From DASZZZ01 sp036260375 (GTDB taxonomy: Bacteria > Actinomycetota > CADDZG01 > WHSQ01), in assembly GCA_036260375.1 (NCBI GenBank), contig DASZZZ010000040.1:19535-83534 (forward strand): a stretch of 64,000 bases of DNA. Reading direction: 5' to 3'. Within the stretch, counting starts at the first letter, position 1. The number at the start of each line of letters is the position of its first letter. Positions 32,462 to 41,338 of the stretch are shown here, one piece after another. Below the pieces are notes generated by a model. The model saw only the letters and a list, made by a program, of their open reading frames with translations. It did no database searches and was not told where the DNA came from. Position numbers and translations under genes: made by a program.

Positions 32462-34098
32462 CCCGGCGCGCGGCCGAGCCGGCGACGCAGCGGCGCGGCG
32501 AGCGCGACGAGCTTGGAGAGCTCGGGCGAGCCGAGGGCGCGCATCGCCGCGACGTAGACCGCCGCGCCCGCCGCCGCGGTGACGACGAGGTCGGCGAACG
32601 CCGCGACGTGCGACTCGTCCGGGACGACGGCGTGCGCGGCGAGCATCGCGCCGAGGGCCGCGAGCGACACGACCGACGAGCGCAGCAACGACGCGCGGTA
32701 GAGCGTCGCCCCGCGCGCGCCGGCGCGGCGCGCGAACGCGCGCGCGAGCACGACGGCGCCGGCCGTGAACCCGATCGAGTGTCCGAGCGAGAGGCCGAAC
32801 ACCGACCATTCGTCGTCGAGCGCGAAGAACAGCACAGCCCCCGCCGCGCTCGCCAGCGCGACCGCGACGACGTTGACGAGCGTCGGCGTGCGCGTGTCGC
32901 CGAGCGCGTAGAAGGCGCGCGTGTAGACGAGGAACGACGAGTACGCCGGCAGCCCGAGCGCGAAGCCGACCAGGACGCGCGCGACGAGGTCCGCGTCGCC
33001 CGCGCTCATCGCGCCGTAGCGCAGCGTGACGCGCGCGAGTGGCTCCGCCGCCGCGACGAGCAACGCCGCAAGCGGCAGCAGGACGAAGCCGAGCATCGCG
33101 AGCCCGTCGCGCAGCCGTCCGACGAGCGCGGCGGCGTCGCCCTTGACGGCGTGCTCGGACATCGCCGGGAACAGCGCATTGAACACCGGGATCGCGAACA
33201 GAGCATGGGGCAGATAGAAGAACGTGTACGCCCACTGGTACGCGGCGACGCCTCCGTCGACGCGGTTGCCGAGCACGAGCACCACGACGAGACCGGCCTG
33301 ATAGCCGCCCGCGTAGCCCAACGCCCACACGCCCAGGCGCGCCGCCTTGCGCACCGCGGGGTGCGACGCGTCGAAGCGGAAGCGGAAGCGCCATCCGAGC
33401 CGCGCGAGCTGCGGCACGAGGCACACCGTCATGGCGACGACCCCCATCGTCGTCCCGGCCCCCAGCAGCCAGCGCTCGCCGTCGGTGATCGTCGCGAGGC
33501 TCGGGTCGCGCCCGGCGCGCATGACGGCGTACGTGCCGTACACCGCGATCACGACGACGTTGTTGAAGATCGGTGCGATCGCGGGCAGCGCGAAGCGGCG
33601 GTAGGCGTGCAGCGCTCCGGTCATGATCATCCCGGCGCCGTAGAAGACGACCTGCGGCGCGAACAGGCGCAGGAACGACGCGCCGAGCTCGACCTCGCGG
33701 GCGCGCACGTCCGCGTCGGCGACGCCGATCGTGAGCAGGCGCATGATCGGGCCGGCCCCCAGCGCGAGCAGCAGCGAGATCGCGGTGAGGCCGAGGAGCG
33801 CCATCGTCGTCAACGCGTTCGCCGCGTCCCAGCCCTCGTCGCGCGCGCCGCGCACGAGGTACTCGACGAACGTCGGCACGAAGATAGACGTCAGCACCCC
33901 CGCGGCGACGAGCTCGAACACGACGTTGGGGGCCGTGTTCGCGGTCTGGTACGTGTTCGTCAGGAACGTCCCGCCCATCGCCGCGGCGAGCACGACGACG
34001 CGCACGAACCCCGTCACGCGCGACACCGCGGTCGCGATCGTCATGACGGCCGCACCGCGCGCGAGCGAGGCGCTCGAGTCGCGCACCGTGCCGGCCAC
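32458..34098 (-). CDS. murJ: MurJ-type lipid II flippase (MviN)
   Basis: Polytopic MOP-superfamily transporter of about 546 residues with 13-14 predicted helices. Motifs: 'VSRVTGFVRVVVLAAAMG' at the start, 'NTAPNVVFELVAAGVLTSIFVP', 'FLPHALFAIP'-like sequence 'FYLPHALFAIPVFNALFP' and 'RAFYALGDTRTPTLVNVVAV', all typical of MurJ. In Actinobacteria murJ is usually near the chromosomal origin-distal envelope genes; here it lies between mctB and a glycosyltransferase. The start is GTG 34098 (8 bp after mctB) or GTG 34086. The substrate may be lipid II or another lipid-linked glycan. Confidence 0.9.
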   Translation of the reverse strand: MAGTVRDSSASLARGAAVMTIATAVSRVTGFVRVVVLAAAMGGTFLTNTYQTANTAPNVVFELVAAGVLTSIFVPTFVEYLVRGARDEGWDAANALTTMALLGLTAISLLLALGAGPIMRLLTIGVADADVRAREVELGASFLRLFAPQVVFYGAGMIMTGALHAYRRFALPAIAPIFNNVVVIAVYGTYAVMRAGRDPSLATITDGERWLLGAGTTMGVVAMTVCLVPQLARLGWRFRFRFDASHPAVRKAARLGVWALGYAGGYQAGLVVVLVLGNRVDGGVAAYQWAYTFFYLPHALFAIPVFNALFPAMSEHAVKGDAAALVGRLRDGLAMLGFVLLPLAALLVAAAEPLARVTLRYGAMSAGDADLVARVLVGFALGLPAYSSFLVYTRAFYALGDTRTPTLVNVVAVALASAAGAVLFFALDDEWSVFGLSLGHSIGFTAGAVVLARAFARRAGARGATLYRASLLRSSVVSLAALGAMLAAHAVVPDESHVAAFADLVVTAAAGAAVYVAAMRALGSPELSKLVALAAPLRRRLGRAPG

Positions 34099-34106
34099 CG
34101 GCGGCG

Positions 34107-35048
34107 TCAGGCCCCCGGCGTCGCGTCCGGCACGGGGCCCGCGGCGCCGGCGTCGTAGCCGTAGTGCCCCGGCGCGCCGCGGTCCGCCTCGTCGAGGGCG
34201 AGGACGACCGCGATGCGCCCGAGCGACGAGTCGGCGTTGTCGACGGTCGCGACGGCCGACGCGACGTCGGGTTCCCGCCGCAGCGCGGCGACGAAGTTCC
34301 ACGCGCTGTTGCCCGGCTCCGCCGCGACGACCGGGGCGTCGCCCTCGGTCAGGGCGCGCGCGAGGGCGACGACGAAGCTCTCGACGTCGTACGCGGGCTC
34401 GTCGTCGCCGCCGCCCACGACGACGAAGTCGCCGCCGACCGGAACCGCGCCCGCGCCGTCGCGCGCGGTGACCTCCGCGAGGTCGGCGTCCTCGAGCGCG
34501 CCGAGGAACGCGTCGAAGTCCTCGGGGACGCCGGGCGCGCGCTGCACGGCGACCGACCGCTCGGCGGACGCGCCGGCGCCGAGGGCCTCGGCGAGGTCGA
34601 GGGCGAGCGCGTCGCCGTCGTCGGACGACGACCCGAGCAGCTCGGCGAGCTCGGCGCGCACCGCGCCGCCGGCGAGCGCGACGTCGTCGCGCACGACGAT
34701 CGTGGACGTGACGGTCGCGCCGGCCTGCTCGAGCGACGCGGTGACGTCGGTGACGAAGTCGCCGTCGGTGCTCTGGAACGTCAGCACCACGATGCGCTCG
34801 CCGTCGAGCTCGCCGTCGACGATCCACGGCGCGATGTCGTCGTACGACGCGTCGAGCTGGCGCAGCCGGACGTCCTGGTCGGCGAGCTCGCCCTGGAGCC
34901 TCTGGTTCGTGGCGCGCACGTCGCTCACCTCGTTGCGCAGGCCCTCGACGAGGCGCTCGCCGAGCAAGCCGGAGCCGATCAGCAGGCCGACGCCCAGCGC
35001 GAGGAACACCCCCACGATCGATATGAGGTGGTAGCGGAAGTCGACCAT
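34107..35048 (-). CDS. mctB: MctB-like outer-envelope protein (DUF3186)
   Basis: A 313-residue protein with one N-terminal membrane helix ('ISIVGVFLALGVGLLIGSGL'), a coiled coil (about 35-70, 'NEVSDVRATNQRLQGEL') and a globular domain. 'MVDFRYHLISIVGVFLALGVG' is the hallmark opening of the copper-transport protein B family; the M. tuberculosis member, Rv1698, was linked to copper efflux. It sits between steA and murJ, the actinobacterial order recN-steA-mctB. ATG at 35048 lies 4 bp after the steA stop. Whether it transports copper here is unknown; no Cys/His cluster is visible. Confidence 0.88.
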   Translation of the reverse strand: MVDFRYHLISIVGVFLALGVGLLIGSGLLGERLVEGLRNEVSDVRATNQRLQGELADQDVRLRQLDASYDDIAPWIVDGELDGERIVVLTFQSTDGDFVTDVTASLEQAGATVTSTIVVRDDVALAGGAVRAELAELLGSSSDDGDALALDLAEALGAGASAERSVAVQRAPGVPEDFDAFLGALEDADLAEVTARDGAGAVPVGGDFVVVGGGDDEPAYDVESFVVALARALTEGDAPVVAAEPGNSAWNFVAALRREPDVASAVATVDNADSSLGRIAVVLALDEADRGAPGHYGYDAGAAGPVPDATPGA

Positions 35049-35052
35049 GGGC

Positions 35053-36249
35053 TCAGGAGAACACGGCTCGCCGCACGTCGAACCACAGCTGCCTCAGGTC
35101 GGTCCACCACAGCTCGACCTGCAGCCGCAGCGGCTCCGAGAGCCACACGATGAGCGCCATCGTCGCGACGGCCGCGGCGACGAGCAGCACGAGGTCGCGC
35201 CGGCGCACGCCGCCCCGGTACAGGCGGCTCACGCCCTTGGCGTCGACGAGGATCGGCCCGACGCGCAGGCGCGTGAGGAACGTCGACGCCATGCCCTTGC
35301 GGCCCTTGTCGAGGAACTCGACGAGGTTGGCGTGCGTGCCCACCGCGACGATGAGCTCGGCGCCGCGCTCGAACGCGAGCAGCATGGCGATGTCCTCCGA
35401 CGTGCCGGTCGCCTCGAACACGACCGCGGGCAGGTCGAGCGCGCGCACTCGCTCGAGGCCCGGAGCGTCGCCTCCCGGGTACGCGTGCACCACGATCTCG
35501 CCTCCGGCGAGCAGCGCCTCGGTCGACACCGAGTCCATGTCGCCGATGATCATGTCGGGCACGAGCCCGAACTCGAGCAGCGCGTCGGCGCCGCCGTCGA
35601 CCCCGATGGCCACCGGCCTGACCTCGCGCACGTAGGCGCGCAGCGCGCGCAGGTCGTCCTTGTAGTCGTAGCCGCGCACGACGACGAGGACGTGGCGCCC
35701 GTGGAAGTCGGTCTTGACGTCGGGCAGCCGCGCCGCCTCGAGCAGGACGTCGCGCTCGTCGCGGATGTAGCCGATCGTGTTCTCGGCGAAGCGCTCGAGC
35801 TCGGTCGCGATCGACTGCTTGGCGCGGTCGATCGACCGCTCCGCGTCCTCGAGCGTCACGACGCGCCCGCGCGCGACCTCGACGCGCTCGGAGCCGTCGA
35901 CCCGATACAGCCGGCCGTCGTCGACCTCCACGCGCGCGCCCTCGGGCACCGACATGACGTCGGGTCCGGCGTCGTCGACGAGCGGCACGCCCGCGGAGCA
36001 CAACAGGAGGGGGCCGAGGTTCGGGTAGCGGCCGGTCGACGAGCGCCCCGCGTTGACGACCGCGGCGACCTGGCGCTGGATGAGCCCCTCCGCGGAGATG
36101 CGGTCCATGTCGTCGTGGTCGATCACCGCGATCTCTCCCGGGGACAGCCGGGGCGTCAGCCGCTTCGTGCGCCGGTCGACGCGCGCGACTCCGGAGACGA
36201 CGCCCGGGCGCGCCGCGGCGCGCGGCGTGCGGCGCGTCCTTCGGATCAC
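35053..36249 (-). CDS. steA: SteA-like putative cytokinetic-ring protein
   Basis: A 398-residue protein of the SteA family (Rv1697), in Corynebacterium a partner of SteB that affects cell separation. It contains a thiamine-pyrophosphokinase-like core with 'IGVDGGADALLEFGLVPD' and 'MIIGDMDSVSTEALL', and a C-terminal membrane helix 'LVLLVAAAVATMALIVWL' followed by a basic/aromatic tail. GTG at 36249 overlaps recN (GTGA). The N-terminus has 'GVARVDRRTKRLTPRLSPGEIAVIDHDDMDR', split here as the region 15-45, typical of the family. Confidence 0.88.
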   Translation of the reverse strand: MIRRTRRTPRAAARPGVVSGVARVDRRTKRLTPRLSPGEIAVIDHDDMDRISAEGLIQRQVAAVVNAGRSSTGRYPNLGPLLLCSAGVPLVDDAGPDVMSVPEGARVEVDDGRLYRVDGSERVEVARGRVVTLEDAERSIDRAKQSIATELERFAENTIGYIRDERDVLLEAARLPDVKTDFHGRHVLVVVRGYDYKDDLRALRAYVREVRPVAIGVDGGADALLEFGLVPDMIIGDMDSVSTEALLAGGEIVVHAYPGGDAPGLERVRALDLPAVVFEATGTSEDIAMLLAFERGAELIVAVGTHANLVEFLDKGRKGMASTFLTRLRVGPILVDAKGVSRLYRGGVRRRDLVLLVAAAVATMALIVWLSEPLRLQVELWWTDLRQLWFDVRRAVFS

Positions 36250-37937
36250 GCGCGCACCGCCTCGCGCGCGGCGAGCTCGAGCAGCTCCTGCGCGTGCTCG
36301 CGCGCCCGCGCGCTCTCGGGGAGGCCGGCGAGCATGCGCGACAGCTCGGCGACGCGCTCGGCCCCCTCGACGCGCTCGAACCGAGCCGCGACGCGCTCGC
36401 CGTCGCCGGCCTTGACGACGCGCACGTGGTCGTCGGCGTACGCGGCGACCTGGGGCAAGTGCGTGACGACCACGACCTGGGCGCCCGAGCCCGCCGCCAG
36501 CCGGCTCAGCAGCCGCCCGACCGTCTGCGCGGCGCGCCCGCCGACCCCGGCGTCGACCTCGTCGAACACCATCGTGCACACCGACCCGGTCGTCGTCAGC
36601 AGGCGCAGCGCCAACGCGATGCGCGACAGCTCGCCGCCCGACGCGACCTTCGCGAGCGGAAGCGGCGCGTCGCCCGGGTTCGCCGCGACGCGCAGCTCGA
36701 CGGTCTCGGCCCCGCCCTCGTACAGCGCGCGCGGCTCGAGCCCGACGTCGACGCGCGCGCCGGCGAGCGCGAGCTCGGCGAGCAGCTCCTCGACCGCGGC
36801 CGCGAGACGCGGCGCGGCCGCCGCGCGCGCGGCGGACAGGCGCGCGGCGAGCTCGTCGGCGCGGGCCCGCTCGCGCGCGGCGTCGCGCTCGGACGCGTCG
36901 GCGTCGCCGGCCGCCGCCTCCAGCGCCGCGGTGCGCGCCCGGGCGCGCCCGAGGTACGCGACCACCTCGGCCTCGTCGTCGCCGTACTTGCGGCGCAGGC
37001 GCGCGAGGGCGGCGAGCCGGGCGCGCGCCTCCTCGAGCGCGTCGGGGTCGGGTGCGACGACCCGCGCGGTCAGCTCGTCGGCGACGTCGGCGACCTCGAC
37101 CGCGGCCGACTCGAGCCGCTCGGCGAGCGCGTCGAGCGACCCGTCGGTCGCGACGAGGGCCGCGACCTCGTCGCGCGCCCGCGCAATCGACTCGCCCGCA
37201 CCGCCCTCTCCCTTGAGGGCGGCCGCCGCCTCGTGCAGCCCGCGCGCGAGCGTCTCGGCGTGCTCCAGGCGAGCCGCGGCGCGCGCGATCTCCGCGCTCT
37301 CCCCCGGCGCCGGCGCGACCGCCTCGATCTCGCGGATCTCGTGCCGGAGCGCGTCGAGCTCGCGCTCGCGCTCCCGCTCGCCGGCGCGCGCCGCGGCCGC
37401 GCGCCGCTCCGCCGCCGCCGCGGCCCGCACGGCCGACGCCAGCTCCGCGGCGAGCTCCTGCACCGCGGGGCCGGCGTACGCGTCGAGCAGCGCGCGCTGG
37501 TGCGCGGGATCGGTGAGGCGGCCGTGCTCGTGCTGGCCGGCGATCTCGGCGAGTGCGGCCCCCGCCCGGCCCAGCACGGCGATCGTCGCGAGGCGGCCGT
37601 TGACGCGCGCCTTGCCGCGGCCGTCGGCGCCTACGGTGCGCGTCATGACGAGCTCGACGTCGCCCGACGCGGGGTCGTCGACGAGGCCGTGCTCGGCGAG
37701 CACGGCGACCGCGGGGTGTCCGGCCGGGACCAGGAAGCGCGCCTCGACGCGAGCCTCGAGCGCCCCCCGCCGCACGAGCGTCTTGTCGGCGCGGCCGCCG
37801 AGCAGGAGCGACAGCGCCGCCACGAGCAGGGTCTTGCCGGCGCCGGTCTCGCCCGTGAGCGCGGTGCACGCCCGGGGCAGGGACAGCTCGGCCGCGTCGA
37901 TGACTCCCAGGCCCTCGACCCTCAGGTCGGTGAGCAT
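36246..37937 (-). CDS. recN: DNA repair protein RecN
   Basis: SMC-like ATPase acting early in double-strand-break repair. The N-terminal Walker A 'LTGETGAGKTLLVAALSLL' and C-terminal signature/Walker B 'ASGGELSRIALALRLL' and 'MVFDEVDAGVGG' flank an Ala/Arg/Glu-rich coiled coil of about 330 residues; 563 residues in all. ATG 37937 is chosen over ATG 37946 because TAGGAT ends 7 nt upstream, though the longer form cannot be excluded. The steA gene overlaps by 4 nt. nadK lies upstream after 51 bp. Confidence 0.95.
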   Translation of the reverse strand: MLTDLRVEGLGVIDAAELSLPRACTALTGETGAGKTLLVAALSLLLGGRADKTLVRRGALEARVEARFLVPAGHPAVAVLAEHGLVDDPASGDVELVMTRTVGADGRGKARVNGRLATIAVLGRAGAALAEIAGQHEHGRLTDPAHQRALLDAYAGPAVQELAAELASAVRAAAAAERRAAAARAGERERERELDALRHEIREIEAVAPAPGESAEIARAAARLEHAETLARGLHEAAAALKGEGGAGESIARARDEVAALVATDGSLDALAERLESAAVEVADVADELTARVVAPDPDALEEARARLAALARLRRKYGDDEAEVVAYLGRARARTAALEAAAGDADASERDAARERARADELAARLSAARAAAAPRLAAAVEELLAELALAGARVDVGLEPRALYEGGAETVELRVAANPGDAPLPLAKVASGGELSRIALALRLLTTTGSVCTMVFDEVDAGVGGRAAQTVGRLLSRLAAGSGAQVVVVTHLPQVAAYADDHVRVVKAGDGERVAARFERVEGAERVAELSRMLAGLPESARAREHAQELLELAAREAVRA

Positions 37938-37944
37938 CGAATCC

Positions 37945-37950
37945 ATCCTA
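37945..37950 (-). promoter_or_regulatory. -10 box of recN (near-leaderless)
   Basis: TAGGAT on the minus strand ends 7 nt before the ATG at 37937 and overlaps the alternative ATG at 37946. It separates recN transcription from the upstream tlyA-nadK operon. Confidence 0.4.
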
Positions 37951-37988
37951 GAGGGTGGGCGCGACGAATCGGCGGCGCGCCGCGGCGC

Positions 37989-38774
37989 TCAGCCGGGCAG
38001 GCCGAGCTTCACGCGCAGGCGCTCGAGGAAGCCCGGCCCCGACGCGCGCACGAGACGCAGCGGCCGGACGTGGCGGCGGACCGCGATCGACTCGCCCGGC
38101 CGGAGGTCGCTGCGGATCGCGCCGTCGAGCGCGAGCGACGCCTGCTCGCCCTCGGCGTCGAGGTGGATCTCGATGGTCTCGTCGGGCGCGAACACGAACG
38201 GGCGCGACGAGATCATGTGCGCGCTGACCGGGACGAGGACGAGACAGCGGGCGCGCGGCGACACCAGCGGACCGCCCGCGCTGAGCGCGTACGCGGTCGA
38301 CCCCGTGGGCGTCGCGACGATGACCCCGTCGGCGTTGAACGCCGCCAGGCGCTCGCCGCCGACGGTCACCGACAGCCGTACGAGGCGCACGCGCTCGGTG
38401 CGCTCGACGAGGACCTCGTTGAGCCCGACGTGCGAGCGGCCGCCCACGTCGCACTGCAGCATCATGCGCTCGTCGACCTCGAACGCGCCGTCGAGCACGC
38501 GCGCGACCGACTCGCACGCCCCGTCGGCGTCGGTCTCGGTGAGGTAGCCCATGTTGCCGAGGTTGACGCCGAGCAGGAGCGCGTCGGCGCCGTGCGCCAC
38601 CTGCGCGGCGCGCAGCAGCGTGCCGTCGCCGCCGAGCGACACGACGAGGTCGGGCCCGTCGTCGCCGACCTCGACGCCGCGGCCGTCGAGGAACGCGGTG
38701 AGCTCGCCGCGCAGACGGTCCGCGTCGCGCTTGCCCGCGTGGGCCACGATCGCCACGCGCCGCACGGCCGTCAC
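37989..38774 (-). CDS. nadK: NAD kinase
   Basis: Phosphorylates NAD to NADP. 261 residues with the hallmark 'VVSLGGDGTLLRAAQ' and 'GVNLGNMGYLTE' in the N-terminal domain and 'GLNEVLVER', 'NADGVIVATPTGSTAYALSAGGP' (split: DGVIVATPTGSTAY) in the C-terminal domain. GTG at 38774 overlaps the tlyA stop (GTGA). Gene order tlyA-nadK-recN is conserved. Confidence 0.96.
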   Translation of the reverse strand: MTAVRRVAIVAHAGKRDADRLRGELTAFLDGRGVEVGDDGPDLVVSLGGDGTLLRAAQVAHGADALLLGVNLGNMGYLTETDADGACESVARVLDGAFEVDERMMLQCDVGGRSHVGLNEVLVERTERVRLVRLSVTVGGERLAAFNADGVIVATPTGSTAYALSAGGPLVSPRARCLVLVPVSAHMISSRPFVFAPDETIEIHLDAEGEQASLALDGAIRSDLRPGESIAVRRHVRPLRLVRASGPGFLERLRVKLGLPG

Positions 38775-39559
38775 GGAGCGACCTCGGCGACGGCGCGCTC
38801 GAGGACGTCCGGGGCGCCACGGGCGCCGCGCCGCAGGTGGAGGAAGAACTCGCGGTTGCCGGCGGGGCCGGGGGGATGCGACGGCACCGCCCCCGCGACG
38901 CCGAGCCCGAGCGCGGCGCCCGCCGCGGCGACGCGCTCGAGCGCGCCGCGCCACGCGGCCGGGTCGCGCACCACGCCGCCCTTGCCGACCGCGTCCCGTC
39001 CCGCCTCGAACTGCGGCTTGACGAGCACGACGAAGTCGGCGCCGGGGGCCGCGAGCGCGGCCAGGGCCGGCAGCACCGTGGCGAGCGAGATGAACGACAG
39101 GTCGGCGGTCACGCCGTCGGGCGCGAACGGAAGGTCGGCGGGGCGCACGAAGCGCGCGTTAACGCGTTCGACGACGGTCACGCGGTCGTCGCCGCGCAGC
39201 CTCTGGTGCAGCTCGCCGTAGCCGACGTCGAGCGCGATCACGGCGGCGGCGCCGCCCTGGAGCAGCCGGTCGGTGAACCCGCCCGTCGACGCGCCGGCGT
39301 CGAGCCACCGCCGGCCCTCGACGACGACGTCGAGGCGCGCCAGGGCGCCGTCGAGCTTGTCGCCGCCGCGCGACACGAAGCGCGCGGCCGGCCCCGCGAG
39401 CACGATCGGGTCGGCGGCGTCGACGAGCGTCGCGACGCGGCCCGCGGGCACGCCGCGCACCAGCACGCGTCCGTCCTCGACGGCGCGCCGGGCCGCGGCG
39501 CGCGACGGCGCCAGCCCGCGCCGGACGAGCTCAGCGTCGAGCCTGACCCGGCGGGCCAA
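38771..39559 (-). CDS. tlyA: TlyA-family rRNA (cytidine-2'-O)-methyltransferase
   Basis: An S4 domain ('RLDAELVRRGLAPSRAAARR') followed by an FtsJ-like Rossmann methyltransferase with 'WLDAGASTGGFTDRLLQGGA' and 'VLVKPQFEAGRDAVGKGGVV'. In mycobacteria TlyA methylates 16S C1409 and 23S C1920, which is needed for capreomycin binding. About 262 residues. The start is not obvious: TTG at 39559 is the first initiator near the S4 domain, since the open frame upstream overlaps a small gene. Expression is probably coupled to that gene and to nadK. Confidence 0.93.
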   Translation of the reverse strand: MARRVRLDAELVRRGLAPSRAAARRAVEDGRVLVRGVPAGRVATLVDAADPIVLAGPAARFVSRGGDKLDGALARLDVVVEGRRWLDAGASTGGFTDRLLQGGAAAVIALDVGYGELHQRLRGDDRVTVVERVNARFVRPADLPFAPDGVTADLSFISLATVLPALAALAAPGADFVVLVKPQFEAGRDAVGKGGVVRDPAAWRGALERVAAAGAALGLGVAGAVPSHPPGPAGNREFFLHLRRGARGAPDVLERAVAEVAP

Positions 39560-39740
39560 CGTCGCGCTCGAGCTCGTCCTCGAGCGATTGGTGGAGCTCC
39601 TCGAGGGCGCGCAGCCGCTCGTCGTCGGTCGCGCCCTCCGCTCCGGCGAGCCGGCCCGCGGCGTCCCGTTCGATGCGGGCGGCGTCGTCGGGCTCGTGCG
39701 AGCGCTCGCCGGGCCGCGCGGCGTCGTCACGGTCGGTCAT
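39531..39740 (-). CDS. Small acidic coiled-coil protein upstream of tlyA
   Basis: A 69-residue, strongly charged protein ending in a likely coiled coil 'DDERLRALEELHQSLEDEL'. A small gene in this place is also found upstream of mycobacterial tlyA (Rv1693). ATG at 39740 has TAGACA ending 6 nt upstream, so a leaderless transcript is plausible. It overlaps tlyA by 29 nt. Function unknown. Confidence 0.7.
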   Translation of the reverse strand: MTDRDDAARPGERSHEPDDAARIERDAAGRLAGAEGATDDERLRALEELHQSLEDELERDVGPPGQARR

Positions 39741-39786
39741 GGTCGATGTCTACCAGACAGCGGCGCGTGAACGGCCGCAATCGCCG

Positions 39787-40362
39787 CTACGTCGGCGACG
39801 CGTCCGGCGGCACGCCGGCCTGCGGCCGGGCGTCCGGAGACGGCGCCGTGCGCCCCGTCGACTTGCGGGCGGTCGTCTTCTTGCGCGCGGTCGTCTTCTT
39901 GCGTGCGGTCGTCTTCTTGGCGGTCTTGGCCGCGGTGTCCGCGGCGGCGCCGGAGCGGCCTGCGGGCGTCTTGGGGCTCGACGACGCGTCGGCCGCGGCG
40001 GTCCGGCGCGCCGGCCCCCCGGGCCCGCGTCCCGCCGGCGTCTTTGGGCTCGCGGCCGCGCCGCGCGCCGCGGCGGCCGCCCCCTCGAGACGCGCGACGC
40101 GGCGTTCGAGCCGCTGGAGGTCGCGCCGCGACGCGAACCCGACCGCGTCGAGCTGCGTCTCGATCTCGGAGCGCACCAGCTGCAGGAGCTCGCGCCGGTT
40201 CGCCTTGCTCAGCTCGACCAGCATCCGCGCCATGCTCGTCGCCTGCTGGCGCCGCTCATCGCCGGTGCGGAAGAAGTCGCGCACGATCTCCTCGGCGCGG
40301 TTGCGGGTCAGCTCCGCGATGCCCGATCCGAACAGCGCCATCCTTCGCAGCTCGTCTCTCAT
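39787..40362 (-). CDS. Phasin-like protein with lysine-rich histone-H1-like tail
   Basis: A 191-residue protein. Residues 1-95 are amphipathic helices of the phasin/polyhydroxyalkanoate-granule type ('IVRDFFRTGDERRQQATSMA' and a coiled coil 'DLQRLERRVARLEGA'). The rest is low-complexity, with two 'SPKTPAGR' segments and three 'KKTTAR'-type repeats (about 145-170) like the tails of histone H1-like proteins. ATG at 40362 shares an A/T-rich promoter region with the divergent rhomboid gene. It may bind both granules or membranes and DNA; there is no PHA synthase gene in the window. Confidence 0.75.
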   Translation of the reverse strand: MRDELRRMALFGSGIAELTRNRAEEIVRDFFRTGDERRQQATSMARMLVELSKANRRELLQLVRSEIETQLDAVGFASRRDLQRLERRVARLEGAAAAARGAAASPKTPAGRGPGGPARRTAAADASSSPKTPAGRSGAAADTAAKTAKKTTARKKTTARKKTTARKSTGRTAPSPDARPQAGVPPDASPT

Positions 40363-40403
40363 GGCCGTCCTCTCGCGACGCGTGGCTAGCGGCGGCCCAA
40401 ACC

Positions 40404-40409
40404 TATACT
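40404..40409 (+). promoter_or_regulatory. Divergent promoter core, rhomboid/phasin
   Basis: TATACT on the plus strand ends 6 nt before the rhomboid ATG (40416), predicting a leaderless mRNA. The same A/T-rich bases read TATAGG/TAGGTT on the minus strand, so the phasin-like gene may use the overlapping element with a leader of about 40 nt. Confidence 0.6.
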
Positions 40410-40415
40410 CGCCCG

Positions 40416-41198
40416 ATGCTCGGCCTCATCCCCGTGTCCGACGCAAACCCCACGCGCCGGCGCCCGTACGTGACGCTGTTGCTGATCGCCGTCAACGTCG
40501 TCGCGTTCTTCCAGACGCCCGGGCTCGGTCAGACCGCCGCGTCGCAGGAGTACTTCTTCGAGAACGCGCCCGTGCCGTGCCAGCTCGAGGCGTCGTGCGT
40601 GTTCGAGGGCCGCCCCGTGCCGACGGAGATCATCCCGCCGCGCGGCATCGGCTCGTTCCTGCTCGCCATCCTCGCGTCGACGTTCCTGCACGCCGGCTTC
40701 CTGCACATCATCGGCAACATGCTGTTCCTGTGGGTGTTCGGCAACAACGTCGAGGACTTCCTGGGCCACGGGAAGTTCCTCGGGTTCTACCTGCTCGGTG
40801 GGATCGCCGCCGCGTTCGCGCACATCCTCACGCACACCGGCTCGATCGCGCCGATCGTAGGTGCGTCCGGCGCGGTCGCGGCCGTCATGGGCGCGTACTT
40901 CGTGCTCTACCCGCGCGCGCGCGTCAACGTGCTCATCATCTTCGCCTTCATCACGATAGTGCAGATGTCGGCGTGGGTGGTGCTGGCGCTGTGGTTCCTC
41001 TTGCAGTTCTTCATCGGCCGCTTCGAGCTGCTCGGCGTCGACAACGTCACGTCGGTGGCGTGGCTCGCGCACGTCGGCGGCTTCGTGTTCGGGGTCGTAG
41101 CGATCTACCTCCTCGGCGGGCGCCCGCACAAGTACGGATGGACGCCCGAGACGCATTGGGGGCGGCGGTCGACCTGGGGCCGCTCCGGCTGGAGATAG
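40416..41198 (+). CDS. Rhomboid-family intramembrane serine protease
   Basis: A 260-residue six-to-seven-helix membrane protein. The catalytic serine lies in 'PIVGASGAVAAVMGAY' and the histidine in 'VAWLAHVGGFVFGVVAIYLL'; the supporting 'LHIIGNMLFLWVFG' helix is also conserved. An unusual loop of about 40 residues with two cysteines follows the first helix. It starts immediately after a TATACT box without a Shine-Dalgarno. It may be a housekeeping quality-control protease; its substrate is unknown. It is the first long plus-strand gene after the M50 protease. Confidence 0.94.
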   Translation: MLGLIPVSDANPTRRRPYVTLLLIAVNVVAFFQTPGLGQTAASQEYFFENAPVPCQLEASCVFEGRPVPTEIIPPRGIGSFLLAILASTFLHAGFLHIIGNMLFLWVFGNNVEDFLGHGKFLGFYLLGGIAAAFAHILTHTGSIAPIVGASGAVAAVMGAYFVLYPRARVNVLIIFAFITIVQMSAWVVLALWFLLQFFIGRFELLGVDNVTSVAWLAHVGGFVFGVVAIYLLGGRPHKYGWTPETHWGRRSTWGRSGWR

Positions 41199-41224
41199 CG
41201 CGCCGCCGCCGTCTCGCCGCGGAC

Positions 41225-41239
41225 CTGGCGCGGCGCCAG
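41225..41239 (+). terminator. Hairpin after rhomboid gene
   Basis: CTGGCG (41225-41230) pairs with CGCCAG (41234-41239) around CGG, starting 27 bp past the rhomboid stop. No T-run, so termination is only suggested. Confidence 0.35.
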
Positions 41240-41274
41240 TCGTAGCTCGCGCGCCGGATCGCGACGCGCAACCG

Positions 41275-41304
41275 TTGACGAGCGGCGCGCGCCCAACGTA
41301 CGCT
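41275..41304 (+). promoter_or_regulatory. Promoter of the MauE/MauD/Cys-peptide operon
   Basis: TTGACG (41275-41280) and TACGCT (41299-41304) are separated by 18 bp. Transcription would start near 41311, giving a leader of about 28 nt that contains AAAAGAGGG as ribosome-binding site. Confidence 0.6.
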
Positions 41305-41338
41305 TTCACGCGGCGAAGGACGAAAAGAGGGTGTGGGG

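Noticed and set aside
39744..39751. ATGTCTAC octamer upstream of the small acidic gene
   Set aside because: A single unit without neighbours in register does not make an array and is expected by chance.
39856..39925. Repeated GTCGTCTTCTTGCG-like sequence near the phasin gene
   Set aside because: It is coding sequence for the lysine-rich KTTARK tail, not a member of the 8-bp arrays.
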